From Euclidia mi (lineage: Eukaryota > Arthropoda > Insecta > Lepidoptera > Erebidae): a DNA stretch of 64,000 bases. Position numbers and translations under genes: made by a program. Under the pieces are notes generated by a model. That model saw only the letters and a program-made list of their open reading frames with translations. It ran no database searches and had not been told where the DNA came from. Positions 7,124 through 17,455 of the stretch are shown here, piece by piece (the stretch's first letter is position 1; each line of letters starts with the position of its first letter). The DNA is taken from assembly GCA_944739405.2 (NCBI GenBank), contig OX123193.2, positions 7,324,331 to 7,388,330 on the forward strand, in the 5' to 3' direction.

Positions 7124-8054
7124 ATATTACATTCGATTTATCAATCCAACTGTTTTCAGCTGAAGACAAACCTAACCATTTTACTAAAACCCTGTTACCT
7201 TTTCTTCTAAGAACTTTCTCGACTAGATATATATTGGGATGTTTTGTTTTTTGAAGTTCTTGTGTATAAAATGCTCCTAAAATAGGCAGACCTCTGATAG
7301 TGTCTTCAATTAAGTAAGTTATAGGAGTTGTATTTTGTATTTTACGAATTTTAAATATTTCTGTTGACCAGTTGGGAGTATAACCTTTTTCAAATGTACC
7401 TTTGTATTTACTGATACGCACATAATCACCTGCTTTGTACTTTCTTTTTAAATTATCATTTTTTGGCAACTTTAAATACCTTTCTAATATCAGTTTTTTA
7501 TTCATATTGTTCACATTAGCAGGGATTGCATTAATAGTGCGATGGTGAGTGTGATTGTATTTGTAAATAACATCATTGAGGGTATTATTTACCCAATTGT
7601 AATTGCCTTTTAAACTAAATTCCTTATAGATTTTAGATTTCAATGTTCTGATAAATCGTTCGACTATTGAAGCTTTTTTTGTTGAGAAGGTTGAATAATT
7701 GTTAATATGAAACGATTTCATAAGCTTCTGAAATTTGTTATTATAAAATTCTGTTCCATTATCAGTTTGCAGATTTTTAGGAACACGCCCTTTATCCAAC
7801 AAAGTTTTGAAAGAGTTATACACATCTTCTTTGCTTTTACTTCTCATAGGAAAGGCCCAAGCATATTTCGAAAATGAATCAATAACGGTAAGAATATATC
7901 TATAATTTTTATTTTCTTTTGAAATTGATTGCAAATCAATTAAGTCTGCTTGCCACAAGTCATCTATATCTCTCATTACAACATGTCTTCGCGGATAGTT
8001 CACTCTCGCATTTTTATGAATTTCGTTTACCACGTCAGCTTTGCTCATGTTCAC
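7119..8054 (-). CDS. Retrovirus-type integrase with C-terminal chromodomain
   Basis: 311 residues. The catalytic core has Asp37 in DDLWQADLIDL, Asp98 in LQTDNGTEF and Glu132 in ASIVERFIRTLK, so the DDE triad is intact with ~34-residue spacing. A basic SH3-like stretch follows (AGDYVRISKYKGTFEKGYTPNW). The C-terminus (about 270-311) is a chromodomain: YLVEKVLRRKGNRVLVKW then SAENSWID. Polintons and adintoviruses use such integrases to insert their linear DNA. The N-terminal zinc-binding HHCC module is absent or very short, starting MNMSKADVVNEIHKNARVNY. The chromodomain suggests targeting to marked chromatin. Confidence 0.93.
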   Translation of the reverse strand: MNMSKADVVNEIHKNARVNYPRRHVVMRDIDDLWQADLIDLQSISKENKNYRYILTVIDSFSKYAWAFPMRSKSKEDVYNSFKTLLDKGRVPKNLQTDNGTEFYNNKFQKLMKSFHINNYSTFSTKKASIVERFIRTLKSKIYKEFSLKGNYNWVNNTLNDVIYKYNHTHHRTINAIPANVNNMNKKLILERYLKLPKNDNLKRKYKAGDYVRISKYKGTFEKGYTPNWSTEIFKIRKIQNTTPITYLIEDTIRGLPILGAFYTQELQKTKHPNIYLVEKVLRRKGNRVLVKWLGLSSAENSWIDKSNVIL

Positions 8055-8125
8055 AACTCAGTAGGTATGTTTGTCTCGAATTCTGCTATAATACTGAATA
8101 AAAAGCATATTATTAGGACTATTTA

Positions 8126-9043
8126 TTATTTAATTATGTCAGCTTCTTTTAACTCTTCGATTATTGATAAAATTTCATTATCATGATTTGTATTACCAGC
8201 ATCTCGGGAAGCAATTAATAGTTTCAATCTTTCAACCAGTTCGTTAGGATCGTCCCAATATACCAAGTCAGTGCTATTTTTGTATTTCTTTAACGTTGGT
8301 AAGCTTCCTCCAAATTTAGTGACAATATTATTGTTTGACGATTCAGAAAACAATGGTTTGATTATTTCACGATATTTTATACCTTTATCGCCTCTAATTT
8401 GCCCATTAGGATTGAAATCTCTCTTATGTGCATTTGTATAATGCAACATATCTTTATAGACAAGTTTGTCTTTGCTCGATATTTGTTTCAAATCAGGTTT
8501 TCTTCGAAGTAAAAGTTCTTTTAAACCAGGGGTTAAATTGAAGCTTTTGTCACCAACTTTAATTAAAATGGTATTATCATTATTTGCACTATCTATTTTA
8601 GAAAATGAAACTATTGAATTACCCATTAATATTTTTTTGTTTTCACTCCTTATTCCAAATGGTATGTTTAGGTCATAAATATCATGGATATCACGACCCT
8701 CTAATGATATTTCAAAATCATCCGATAATTCCGTCTGGGGAGGCTTTTTAACGTTCAGTACAGAATTCAGTTCTGGGTCATAGCATTCTTCAAACTTAGT
8801 CGATGAGCTAGTATTAATGTCACCTAATTCCACGTCTTCAAAATTAGAGTGTGTATTTTCAAAATTTTGTATTTTTTCTAATGTTTTATTTGAATCAACT
8901 AGAGTTTTAAGGGGATCTGTGACAGGTTTTAACATTTTTTCAAGTGATAAGTTTGTAGAGTGTTCCTGGTTTTTCATTTGTTTTATTTTATTCTTTATGG
9001 AGTCTACAGACTCCATTAATTCTATTTTAATATTTTTCTCCAT
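8126..9043 (-). CDS. Conserved Polinton-associated protein of unknown function
   Basis: 305 residues. The N-terminal ~100 look like a helical, Lys/Glu-rich coiled-coil-like region. The middle has a compact domain around SENKKILMGNSIVSFSKI, LTPGLKELLLRRKPDL and HKRDFNPNGQIRGDKGIKYR. The C-terminus ends LIASRDAGNTNHDNEILSII, then an acidic helix. I recognise this pattern as recurring, unannotated, next to integrases and capsid genes of insect Polinton-like elements; I cannot name a function. It lies between ATPase and integrase on the same strand. A DNA-binding, replication or scaffold role is possible; no enzyme motif is seen. Confidence 0.8.
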   Translation of the reverse strand: MEKNIKIELMESVDSIKNKIKQMKNQEHSTNLSLEKMLKPVTDPLKTLVDSNKTLEKIQNFENTHSNFEDVELGDINTSSSTKFEECYDPELNSVLNVKKPPQTELSDDFEISLEGRDIHDIYDLNIPFGIRSENKKILMGNSIVSFSKIDSANNDNTILIKVGDKSFNLTPGLKELLLRRKPDLKQISSKDKLVYKDMLHYTNAHKRDFNPNGQIRGDKGIKYREIIKPLFSESSNNNIVTKFGGSLPTLKKYKNSTDLVYWDDPNELVERLKLLIASRDAGNTNHDNEILSIIEELKEADIIK

Positions 9044-9113
9044 GTTATACTTATTAACAACTGTATTCAGCTAAAGAAAAAAATATACTGAATTTGATTT
9101 GCCATGTTAATTA

Positions 9114-9115
<2 letters not shown>

Positions 9116-9179
<64 letters not shown>
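9116..9179. repeat. (TA)n microsatellite, about 32 units
   Basis: An uninterrupted TA tract between the ATPase stop (9191) and the start of the 305-residue gene. It is expected to melt easily and be length-variable, and it sits just upstream of the 305-residue gene on its strand. Confidence 0.95.
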
Positions 9180-9186
<7 letters not shown>

Positions 9187-9190
9187 ACAG

Positions 9191-9880
9191 TCAGTCAAAT
9201 TTAAAAAACATATCAAAGTTCTGTCTGTACCTTCCATTATTTAATGACGATTCCTTATTAATAAGTAGAAAATTATTATAAGGTTTACTCCAAACAGTTT
9301 GACAAATATTTCTAAACTCTTTCCACTGTAAATCAGAAGTAACATGCTCTTCATAAATATGTTTTAAATTCACATCATCTTGTTTGAATATAATAAGAAA
9401 ATTCACATTGTCACGCAACAGTTGTTTTGGAATTTTGGAGTAGGTTTGAGATAAATAGAAACAATCTATTTGTTTATGTCTACCCATACAAAAATAATTG
9501 CGAATATTTACTTGATTTTCACACGCAACATCATCAAAAATAAACACAGAATTTGTTAAAGCTTCACTCGGAGAAATTACCTCTTTATCATCGCTAAATT
9601 TGTAGAAGTTAATCTGCGAGACTCTTCCTAATACTTCACTCAAGAAACGATACTTTGGTTGAAATGAAGTTTTGGAATAAAGATAAAGATTTTTAAATTT
9701 TAGACCATTTTCATGTAACAACAAACTAATCATAACGTTTGTTTTACCACAGTTCGATGGACCGCACATTATACATCGAATCGTATTCGGTAATAAAGGA
9801 CTATGTCTGATCTGGTGAGAAGTTTCATTTAAATCTATATTATTAATTTTCAAAGATATGGGTTGCTTGATCAACTTCAT
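9191..9880 (-). CDS. Genome-packaging ATPase (FtsK/HerA, A32-like)
   Basis: 229 residues. Walker A CGPSNCGKTNVM (residues 40-47 hold GPSNCGKT), Walker B SVFIFDDVA (about 112-117), and a sensor-like CFYLSQTYSKIPKQLLRDN motif with Gln after the arm DCFYLSQ. These are hallmarks of the A32-like packaging ATPases of Polintons, virophages and nucleocytoplasmic viruses, which pump genomes into capsids. Length is normal for the family. A TATAAATA lies 35 nt upstream (9922-9915). Divergently arranged with the plus-strand spliced gene. Confidence 0.93.
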   Translation of the reverse strand: MKLIKQPISLKINNIDLNETSHQIRHSPLLPNTIRCIMCGPSNCGKTNVMISLLLHENGLKFKNLYLYSKTSFQPKYRFLSEVLGRVSQINFYKFSDDKEVISPSEALTNSVFIFDDVACENQVNIRNYFCMGRHKQIDCFYLSQTYSKIPKQLLRDNVNFLIIFKQDDVNLKHIYEEHVTSDLQWKEFRNICQTVWSKPYNNFLLINKESSLNNGRYRQNFDMFFKFD

Positions 9881-9914
9881 TTTGACAATTACTGTAATGA
9901 ATGTCTAACACACA

Positions 9915-9922
9915 TATTTATA
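9915..9922 (-). promoter_or_regulatory. Candidate TATA box of the packaging ATPase gene
   Basis: TATAAATA on the minus strand, 35 nt before the ATPase ATG, in the 0.3-kb divergent spacer shared with the plus-strand spliced gene. Confidence 0.4.
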
Positions 9923-10270
9923 GGTAGCTATAACTTTAACACTAAATTAGATATAGGTACATATCATTAAGTATAAAAAACAGCATTTAACATGTTTGAA
10001 CAGGTCTAGAAAGTTAGGAATTTTGTATTCTCGTATTACAATATTATATTTTTAATAATTGATTTCATTTGGTATTGAATATCTTACAGATTTAAAATTG
10101 CATTCCTTATTTCATTATGCTGTCATAGTCAGCCAAAACAGGACCTGTTGCTAGCAGAGAAATCAAGTTTTATTGGTAAGTACGTTTTTAATGTTATAAG
10201 TTATTACAATATTATATTATATTATTATATGAATAATTAGATATCTTACTTTAGTTTTATTTTCAGAATC

Positions 10271-10906
10271 ATGTCATACAGCCCCAGCATTCTCAACATT
10301 GGAGGACTTAACAGATTTGTATTAGATAATGTTGATTCTCAAATCCCAAGTCCTTTGGACGAAGTTGACCAGACAGAAATACAAGAGGTTAGTAAATATT
10401 ATTTTATTCCTCATAGTTAAATTCATATAGTTATGAACTTTTCATTTATATTTTTTATGTTATTATATTGCAGGACAATGCTTTGGCAGAGAATGGTAGA
10501 CAGTTAAAAAACAAGCCATTTTTTTACTCTCAAGGAAATTATGAATGTTTTGATAAGCATCGGAACAAATCCTCTAATCAGGTAAGCACTACATAAAATG
10601 TATTTATGTTTATAAACATTTATTGTGCGCGTCCACATTATTATATATTTATGTGTGATTTATTTTTTACAGGTTGCTAGCCCATATTTCTCCACTCAAG
10701 ACGATGGCATAACATACATTGAACCAAACTTTTCTACAAAGTCAAAAAAATTGTCACCGTCTAAAAAGCGTCAAAGTTTATTAACGTCATCGGCAAATTC
10801 GTACATTGTTCGAAGAAATCGTCCTAAGCAAGGACGTCTTCTAATTAAGATAGATATTCGTGAATTAGATTATGTAGACAAAAATAAAAAAACGAGGCTT
10901 GCTTAA
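10271..10906 (+). CDS. Spliced gene of unknown function at the right end of the virus-like element (152 codons in three coding exons)
   Basis: Exons: 5' leader exon ending 10175 (donor GTAAGT at 10176), then 10267-10387 with ATG at 10271, 10474-10581 and 10673-10906. Every intron is GT...AG with a pyrimidine-rich acceptor (ATATTGCAG, TTTTTTACAG). The two coding introns lie in phase 0, so the three coding segments (39, 36 and 77 codons) join in frame. The product starts MSYSPSILNIGGLNRF, is acidic in the middle (SPLDEVDQTEIQED) and basic later (KKLSPSKKRQSLL, RRNRPKQGRLL). No known domain is recognised. After the TAA at 10904, a different frame stays open from 10909 to a TAG at 11002 with sensible composition (VVEEPYDDVMDITETF), so the original C-terminus may have been longer. 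Poly(A) signals (AATAAATAAA) lie near 11048. Could be a captured host gene or an element-specific accessory gene. Confidence 0.7.
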
Positions 10907-11213
10907 GTGCACAATATGTGGTTGAGGAGCCTTATGATGATGTAATGGATATCACAGAGACATTCATAAAAAAAATAAGTAAGAAATTGTGTGATACTGA
11001 GTAGTCTTAAGATAATGTTTTTATTTAAGTTTAGTTGTATTTCTAAAAATAAATAAATGTTATCTTTTTAAAAATGTGTAATTGTTATGAGTCAATGTTT
11101 GTATGCATGCTTTATATTAATGTAAAAATTAAATAAATGTTGTGGCTGAATTTAGTAGCTCAGTACCGAATTGTGGAATACAAACCTCTAAGCAACATCG
11201 TGCGTAGGCTATC

Positions 11214-11690
11214 ATGACGGCCATTGTTGACGTTCAAGGCTTTAAAACAGAAGCAAATGACATTATACTAAAAGAAATAGCTGTATGGTGTAATAAAAAC
11301 CTACAAGTGTTTTTAATCAAACCACCATTTCCTTTTTACGATTTGACTAAATCAGAAAGACGGCAGGTTTGCTGGATTGAACGTAACAGAAAAATATACT
11401 GGGGTGAAGGATTTATACCTTACTCAAATTATCAATATTTAATTGCAGATGTTTTAAAAGATAAGTGTATTTACGTTAAAGGTCTTGAAAAAATGTTATG
11501 GTTGAAGGATATTTTAAATACTAATAATTTAATTAATTTAGAAGATAAATGTTGTCCTAATTTGTTATGTTTATATGATCGCTATAAGTGTTCTGAAGAT
11601 TAAGTACAATTGTATTTATCATGACTCAATATGTGCTTTAAAAAATGTTTTGTGTTTAAAAAAATGGTGCATTGATATTAAACTTTTTTT
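11214..11690 (+). pseudogene. Broken second copy of the 176-residue terminal gene
   Basis: Starts MTAIVDVQGFKTEAND and matches the intact copy through RYKCSED. An extra base near 11600-11605 then shifts the frame and a stop follows (11601-11603). Downstream nucleotides still match the intact gene up to its end region. Preceded by 14 codons homologous to the capsid C-terminus, but no capsid start. Confidence 0.85.
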
Positions 11691-11967
11691 AAATTGATAA
11701 TATACATTGTTTTATTTTACTTAATAGTTTCCTAGACTCATTAACATATCCATTTATTTTTTAAATTGATAACATGATTACATTGATATTACATGGAGTG
11801 AGGAATTCATTAGGTACACACATTCATAATAAAAACTCACTAAAAGTAACGCTACCATTGATCACTAAATAATTGCGAAACTTAAAAAATTATGTTAACT
11901 ATAACAGTATGGTATTACTGGGCACTCTGAGTTATGCAGAACACATTAATATGAATCGACCTCGATT

Positions 11968-12042
11968 GTAAAATTGGGGCTACTGTATCACGCAGCTCGA
12001 GCGGCGACGCGAGAGCAAGTGATGCAGAAGCCCCAATTTTAC
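11968..12042. repeat. 75-bp palindrome, tip of the terminal repeat (copy 2, inverted)
   Basis: Reverse complement of 1228-1302 with one or two changes. Outer arms GTAAAATTGGGGCTACTG and CAGAAGCCCCAATTTTAC. Confidence 0.65.
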
Positions 12043-13270
12043 TCTACTTAGAGCCAAAAATCGTAACGAACATTTTAATGATCTTTCTAGCGAACGCTTT
12101 TAACGAAGCTCGTCAAAAAATTTCTTCACGACGCTGGCATATTGTAACATTCGCCAGAATAGTCTTAACACGTTAATGCTCAAGTGTACCATAAGATGAC
12201 ACTAGCGTTTAGTGGGTCAGTTGTATTTTAAATGACATCAGGGGCCCAATTCTCCAAATAAATACAGTTTCGATATAATGTCAGTGTCATACTTACGTCA
12301 CAAAAAGCGTATTCTTCTAAATTATCTGATATTTGAATGAAATTGTAACGAGATCGTAATTCAAATAAGTGTCCAAATATGTGTCAACGACGAACTCTGT
12401 TTATTTCAAATTATACGATAATGACATTAGGTTATCAGAATACCGCTTCTGAGTCAATTAAAAATATAATTTCAATGTCATATAAAAATACGAGAATAGG
12501 CTTGCAGTTGTAAGTAGCTGCCGCTACGGTCCGTATGTTTCCACGAGAGCTAAATCGGTTCGTCCTCAACACTCGAGAAGCTGATCGACATTCGATGGAA
12601 TCCAAGATTGCTGGACTATGCACATTTATATGACATCCTACACATTTAGACATTTTAAAATAAAGCATGCCTGAATAGTGAATACCATACGGTTTTAGAT
12701 GCGTATGACGAACGACTAATACCCATTACTTTATTATGTTTAATGGATGATGAGTATGTCATATCTTTAGCATGTTAAAATATATACAATCGTTACAATT
12801 TTATTTTGAGGGTCTTACTCACAATCTTTTATTTATTTTGAAGTATAAATATTCTAATAGCCAACGTTTCAACAAGCTTGCAACGGTCATGGTCGCAGAG
12901 AGACTTGTGTGCCTATTCTACTGATTTCAGTAGAGTGCACTGATATTTTCTGTGTAAACAAACTATTTATGTACACAGAAAATAGTAGTACATGACTGCA
13001 GTGTTTTGTTGCACGCTGTGAAAATCTTTTGTCCTCCGTACTTAGCGACTGGCGATCAGACAACAGACTTTGCAACAAAGTTAGGTAACGCTAAAAAGTA
13101 ACTAAGACTCACTAACAGAAAAAGTTCTAATAGCCTTTCGTAGATTTTCTTGGAGATATTTAAAGAAGTTGTTAGAATTTTAAATTCTGTACGGGAGTTG
13201 CAGTTTTGAGACAATTGGTGAGGGTAGACGAGAGAAAGTATAGTTAAGGAGAAGACTTATATCTATTTAT
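12043..13270. other. No gene recognised
   Basis: AT-rich intergenic DNA. Open frames at 12435-12668 and 12887-13078 on the minus strand have no recognisable domain. A near-palindrome around ACAGAAAATA occurs near 12930-12990. Confidence 0.5.
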
Positions 13271-13279
13271 GCTTAATAT

Positions 13280-13670
13280 ACAGGATGTCCCAAGACCCAT
13301 CACCAAGCCGAAGTCTACTCGTTTTGGACATCATGCCAAGTCATACTAAGCAAAAATAAAACTTGGGAAATTATTATTTTTTTCAAATAATGTTTTTTAA
13401 GTCGCAATTAAAAGTGTGCGCGTGCTATTATCGAAATACCTACTTATCCATGGATGCATAGGACACCCATAGAAGAGGTTGGCATGGTAATTACATCGAT
13501 TTTGTACCAAATACAAACATTTGCATAGTAACTTTGAGCCTCAATATCTTCTGAACCAGTAATTTCCCAGGTATGGTTAAGAACTAAAAAATGTTCGTAA
13601 TGATTGGTACAATATGGGGTTTCAGTTTTCGTTAAGGATCTTTTTACACCCTGTATTTATATTTATTAGT
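13280..13670 (+). repeat. MITE-like dispersed repeat, copy 1
   Basis: Begins ATACAGGATGTCCCAAGACC and ends TTTTTACACCCTGTAT, so short terminal inverted repeats are visible. The interior (AAGCCGAAGTCTACTCGTT, TATCCATGG, GAACCAGTAATTT, GATTGGTACAA, TTTCAGTTTTCGTT) recurs in the same order at 33705-34058. Non-coding. Confidence 0.75.
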
Positions 13671-14894
13671 CAGGATATTCAGGTCTACAAAAAACCTTGT
13701 CAAAAGTATAAATTATCCAAAAAGTGAAAAAGAAGCATTTGCTTATTTTTGAAAAAAAATATCACATCATAGTAGACTAAAAAAAATTGTGTTATACCTA
13801 ATTAATTAAATACAATTTATTTTTAATAGCGATTCTCGAGTGTCTACGGCATCCGACATTGTGTTTGGTCCGATACCTTTACTATGTTTTGGCCATTGAT
13901 CTGAGAATCACTAGTTATTTAAAGTAACTGTCACGACCCGGGAATCGAGCTCAAAATGTTACAATTGGCATCGTTAGCGCCACTTATACCACGTGACCAA
14001 AGTGATATACTTATATCGTATTTTAATAGCAAAATATATTTTGCTTCTAAAATACGATTGCAGATAAAAGATAAGCTACTATGACAGCAGCTGTAGAATT
14101 TAATTAAAGGTAGGTCGCAAACAATAGGCTGAGTTACAAGGTTCGCCAAGAAGTTGATGAAATTTATGCCTGATTCTCGGTACAGACGATATTGACTGCA
14201 GGGATGGCCTAGCAGTTTTAGAGGCACCACTGTTTAGCCCTGAACTGAGTGCTATGGGTTCGATCTTGAAGCGAACTTTTCATATAATCACCAAAGTATT
14301 GTTGCAACATAGACTCCTAAACAAAAGTCTATTTTATTGGTTTCGCCCCGCGACTTCACTCACATAAAAGACAGTTATCAAGAAAAACGGTACTTGTACT
14401 TGCCTGATGCATGAAATATATTTTTGTAAAGTTACTTCAAAATCTCACTAGAAGTTTTTTTCTCTTCATGGGATCAGATAACGCTCTGACATTGCGATTA
14501 TATAGAGAAACTTTCATGAAAATATTGCCAAGTTCTTTTATTTCATTTCCATAACATTCAAATATAGCTATTTAAAATTTTGTAATATCTGATAAGTATA
14601 ACAATGTGACTCGAATCCGAACCTTAAATCTTTTGCTTTTCCTGAATATTCTTCTAAATTACTTTAAAGATAGGTCCATACATAAGTAAAGTAAGTAACT
14701 TGGCTTAAGTACCTAAAATAAACAAAGTTAAGATCTGCGAAGGAAGCTCTCAAGTCATAAAACGCTAGAAAACTTATTTATGTCCAATCTTTTTTACTAG
14801 TTTACGCCGTAGTAGTTTTATGTTTGAATTTAGGATAGTTTAAGAAATTGCGTTAAAGAAAAATTGTCAGACTACTACATAATGTATATTTTCT
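13671..14894. other. Intergenic DNA with a degenerate tRNA-like SINE head
   Basis: Near 13930-14000 there is a B-box-like GACCCGGGAATCGAGCTC on the minus strand followed by TATACCACGTGACC, a weak SINE head. No coding region is supported. Confidence 0.4.
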
Positions 14895-15119
14895 TTATAG
14901 ACTCACACCTGTGACTTAAGGGGTAGGCAGAGGTGTAATATTATACCCACATATCGCCATGTTATAAATTTTGGGTCCGACGTAATAGTAGCCGAGCCTA
15001 TTGTCGTTACCGGACACATTGCCTGACTCCGTGATGCTACTAACATTTCGGGTAAACTTAGTAACACTCTTGCCAACCAGCAGTCGCATACGCTATCCTC
15101 TGGACCACGAAGACGGTCT
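14895..15119 (-). repeat. SINE family A
   Basis: Tail TAGACTCACACCTGTG and GGGGTAGGCAGAGGTGTAA at the left, then the ACGTAATAGTAGCCGAGCC body and a head with CAGTCGCATACGCTATCC near 15080-15100. Confidence 0.75.
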
Positions 15120-17356
15120 AATTAATGTATTTTATATATGTGGGTAGTTCTACAAATCAGGGAATTTTAGGGGGCTCACCTTGTAGCTCCTTAATTTACC
15201 AATAAATAATTTTAGTTTTAGAGTAATAATAAAGTAGTTATACTTACAAATAGTAAAAATTGTCACTCCCCTGTGGGGCGACATTCCAGAATCCATGTTA
15301 TAAATCACAATAAAAACCTATATAAATGTAATTACTCAAAAATAACAATAAATTTAAAGTAACCATTAGTGTAACTTGCACTAAGCCTATATAAGGTACG
15401 TTTAAATTCCCTATTTACATAATTTATCGATTGCAGAACAAAGGCGACACGAATTTAGTATCACTTCCCTGTCGCCTATAAACACATGAAAACCTGTAAC
15501 AAAGCAACAACTAAGCGACTTCATTCCTCTTACGTTATGAAGCATGGTGGTGTTTGCCTAGTGAATCGTTTGTTTAGTCCAAATCGCCTGTTAGTTAGTC
15601 GCAGCTACGCTGTCATCGCCGGCTGTTATGACTGAGTCAGACAACTTTTCACTCATCTGGTGCGTATTTATAATCAGTATTTAATATTATTTTAGGTAAT
15701 TATGACACAATATTGTTATGTTCGCTGACGCCTATTATCGGATAGTATTAAATTTGATAGGAAGTTTATAAATATTTCATAATTTTGGTAATAAAACCTC
15801 AAAAATCTCACTTCTCAGGGTGAGATTCAATGTAACGTTACTTTTTATTTATACTTGGATTAAATTTAACAAAGTTACATTCATATAGTTACATTGTATG
15901 TTACTGTAACAGATGCCAAAATAGAAGAAATGGAAAAGTTAATTTCGAGAGACCAGCCAAATTTACTGCCATTTAAAGACGCTTTACAAATACACCAAGT
16001 GTGAGGAAATGCTTACTCTCGATTAAAACTGGTGATAAAAACTCTTAAATAGCTGTTTTTGCAGTTAAGTGTACGAGCACTCGTAAATGGGCATCGGTAA
16101 ATATTCCACCATGAAAGCGAATGTTTCACTTTCCTGTCCATCGAATATTAAAAATCCCCTATAAAATCAATTGTCAAAATTTTGTCTGGCCTGTTAAATA
16201 TAGGATATGTTATAGTAAATTCTCGGACTCATTATACCAATTAAAGACAAAAAAGGAATATCATTTAATGATCCCAAATAATTCCACTGTAAGCAGAACT
16301 ACCCATGTCACAAATTGTAAAAGTAAAATTTCAGATCAATAATAACACTAAGGCCGAGCTATTAAAAAACTGTTTCGTCGAGTTTTGTACTTTTCGTGAT
16401 TTCTACTCAACCAAACAGTTTAGTTGATGGAAGTGCGCATACAATCGATTTTGATCTCCTCAAATCGACCAGTCTTTATTCAACAACGCTCGAATCAAGG
16501 TGTTTACAAAGAGTGCCAATTAACAAGAAAGTTTTAGTTTGTGCTTTGCTTTATAGACATTTTAAGAGAACTAAAAAAAGAAGATAGAGTCGTGGCGCTG
16601 CTTCAAATCCTTTAAATACGAGATTGGCAGTCGCGGATCGACTGTTTAGTCGACGGTCTGCGCACATCAATACAATGCAATATAAATTGAGCGCTTGATC
16701 GATAGTTGTCCAACTTTTTAAATCAAAAGCAAATCGATAAGCTATTTGACTTTTTTGTCGAGTAACTATCGAGTTGACAATATGTGCGCTTTAATATATT
16801 CTTTTAAACATTATATGTTACACAACAAAATAGTTGTTCAACTTAAAGTTGCATGTATGCGCTAGCCCTAATAAAGCAACAAAATTTTGCTCCTTTACAA
16901 TAATTTCACATTCAAGAAAAAGACGTATACTATTACAGATTTCCCCAGCCCATCGTTCTTTAAAAAAACCGAAAGGGCGGGTATTACTGAAAATGTAAAT
17001 TAATATTTCTTGGTCAAATTTAAGCACTGTTAAACCTTAATAAATTTGTAAATGGTAGTAAATTTCAAATGACACACTTGCGTACCTTTGTATTAACGAA
17101 AATTCACAAACAAAAGCACGAAAAAAAATTGCCCACAAAGAAAATATTCCTTGCGGTATTCCGAAGAGAATTTACGACTATCAGCGAAAACAACCATATA
17201 TTAAGACTTGGTTGGATTTAAAAGTAATCGCTACGCTTTATGTTTTCATTTTGGAAAAATAAACATTCGTATCGAATGGAGTAATCCAGAAACGATCTGA
17301 ATCCACCGCGCCGCCGAAGACAATGTTTTGGGTGGGGCTTTGAAACAAGCGGTTAG
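15120..17356. other. No gene recognised
   Basis: AT-rich DNA. Short open frames at 16121-16342, 16396-16587 and 16818-17027 lack recognisable domains or splice context. Related snippets with GTGCGCAT/TGCGCACA near 16430, 16655 and 16785 suggest a decayed palindromic repeat. Confidence 0.4.
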
Positions 17357-17455
17357 ATGTCAGGCCTAAAAATTCATGGCGAAATGTGGGTGTAATATTA
17401 CACCTCTGCCTACCCCTTCGGGGATGCAGGCGTGTGACTATAAACAAAATAAATA
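17357..17455 (+). repeat. SINE family A tail fragment
   Basis: GGCGAAATGTGGGTGTAATA, TGCCTACCCCTTCGGGGA and GGCGTGTGACTATAAAC, followed by an A-rich tail. Confidence 0.7.

Larger units (their letters stand above)
3262..12042. mobile_element. Polinton/adintovirus-like integrated element without a recognisable DNA polymerase
   Basis: About 8.8 kb between inverted terminal copies (3262-4150 and 11160-12042). It carries a packaging ATPase, retrovirus-type integrase with chromodomain, adenain-type protease, phospholipase A2-like protein, candidate major and minor capsid proteins and small basic virion proteins. That is the Polinton/adintovirus morphogenesis set plus integration. Polintons are usually 15-20 kb and carry a protein-primed PolB; no PolB motif is visible here. 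Most genes are intact. The breaks I see are at two 7-A runs (6812-6818, 6272-6278), in the right-hand copy of the 176-residue gene, and possibly in the plus-strand gene. The left end could lie farther out, at 1228, where a second palindromic tip occurs. Confidence 0.85.
11160..12042. repeat. Right terminal inverted repeat
   Basis: Inverted match to 3262-4150, starting inside the last codons of the capsid gene (TTGTGGAATACAAACCTC at 11172) and ending in the 75-bp palindrome. The small stop/start overlap TCATGAC before the 176-residue gene is also preserved here. Confidence 0.75.

Noticed and set aside
3262..12042. Protein-primed DNA polymerase B or helicase in the virus-like element
   Set aside because: No frame shows the polymerase or SF3/SF1 helicase motifs, and the remaining gaps are too short.
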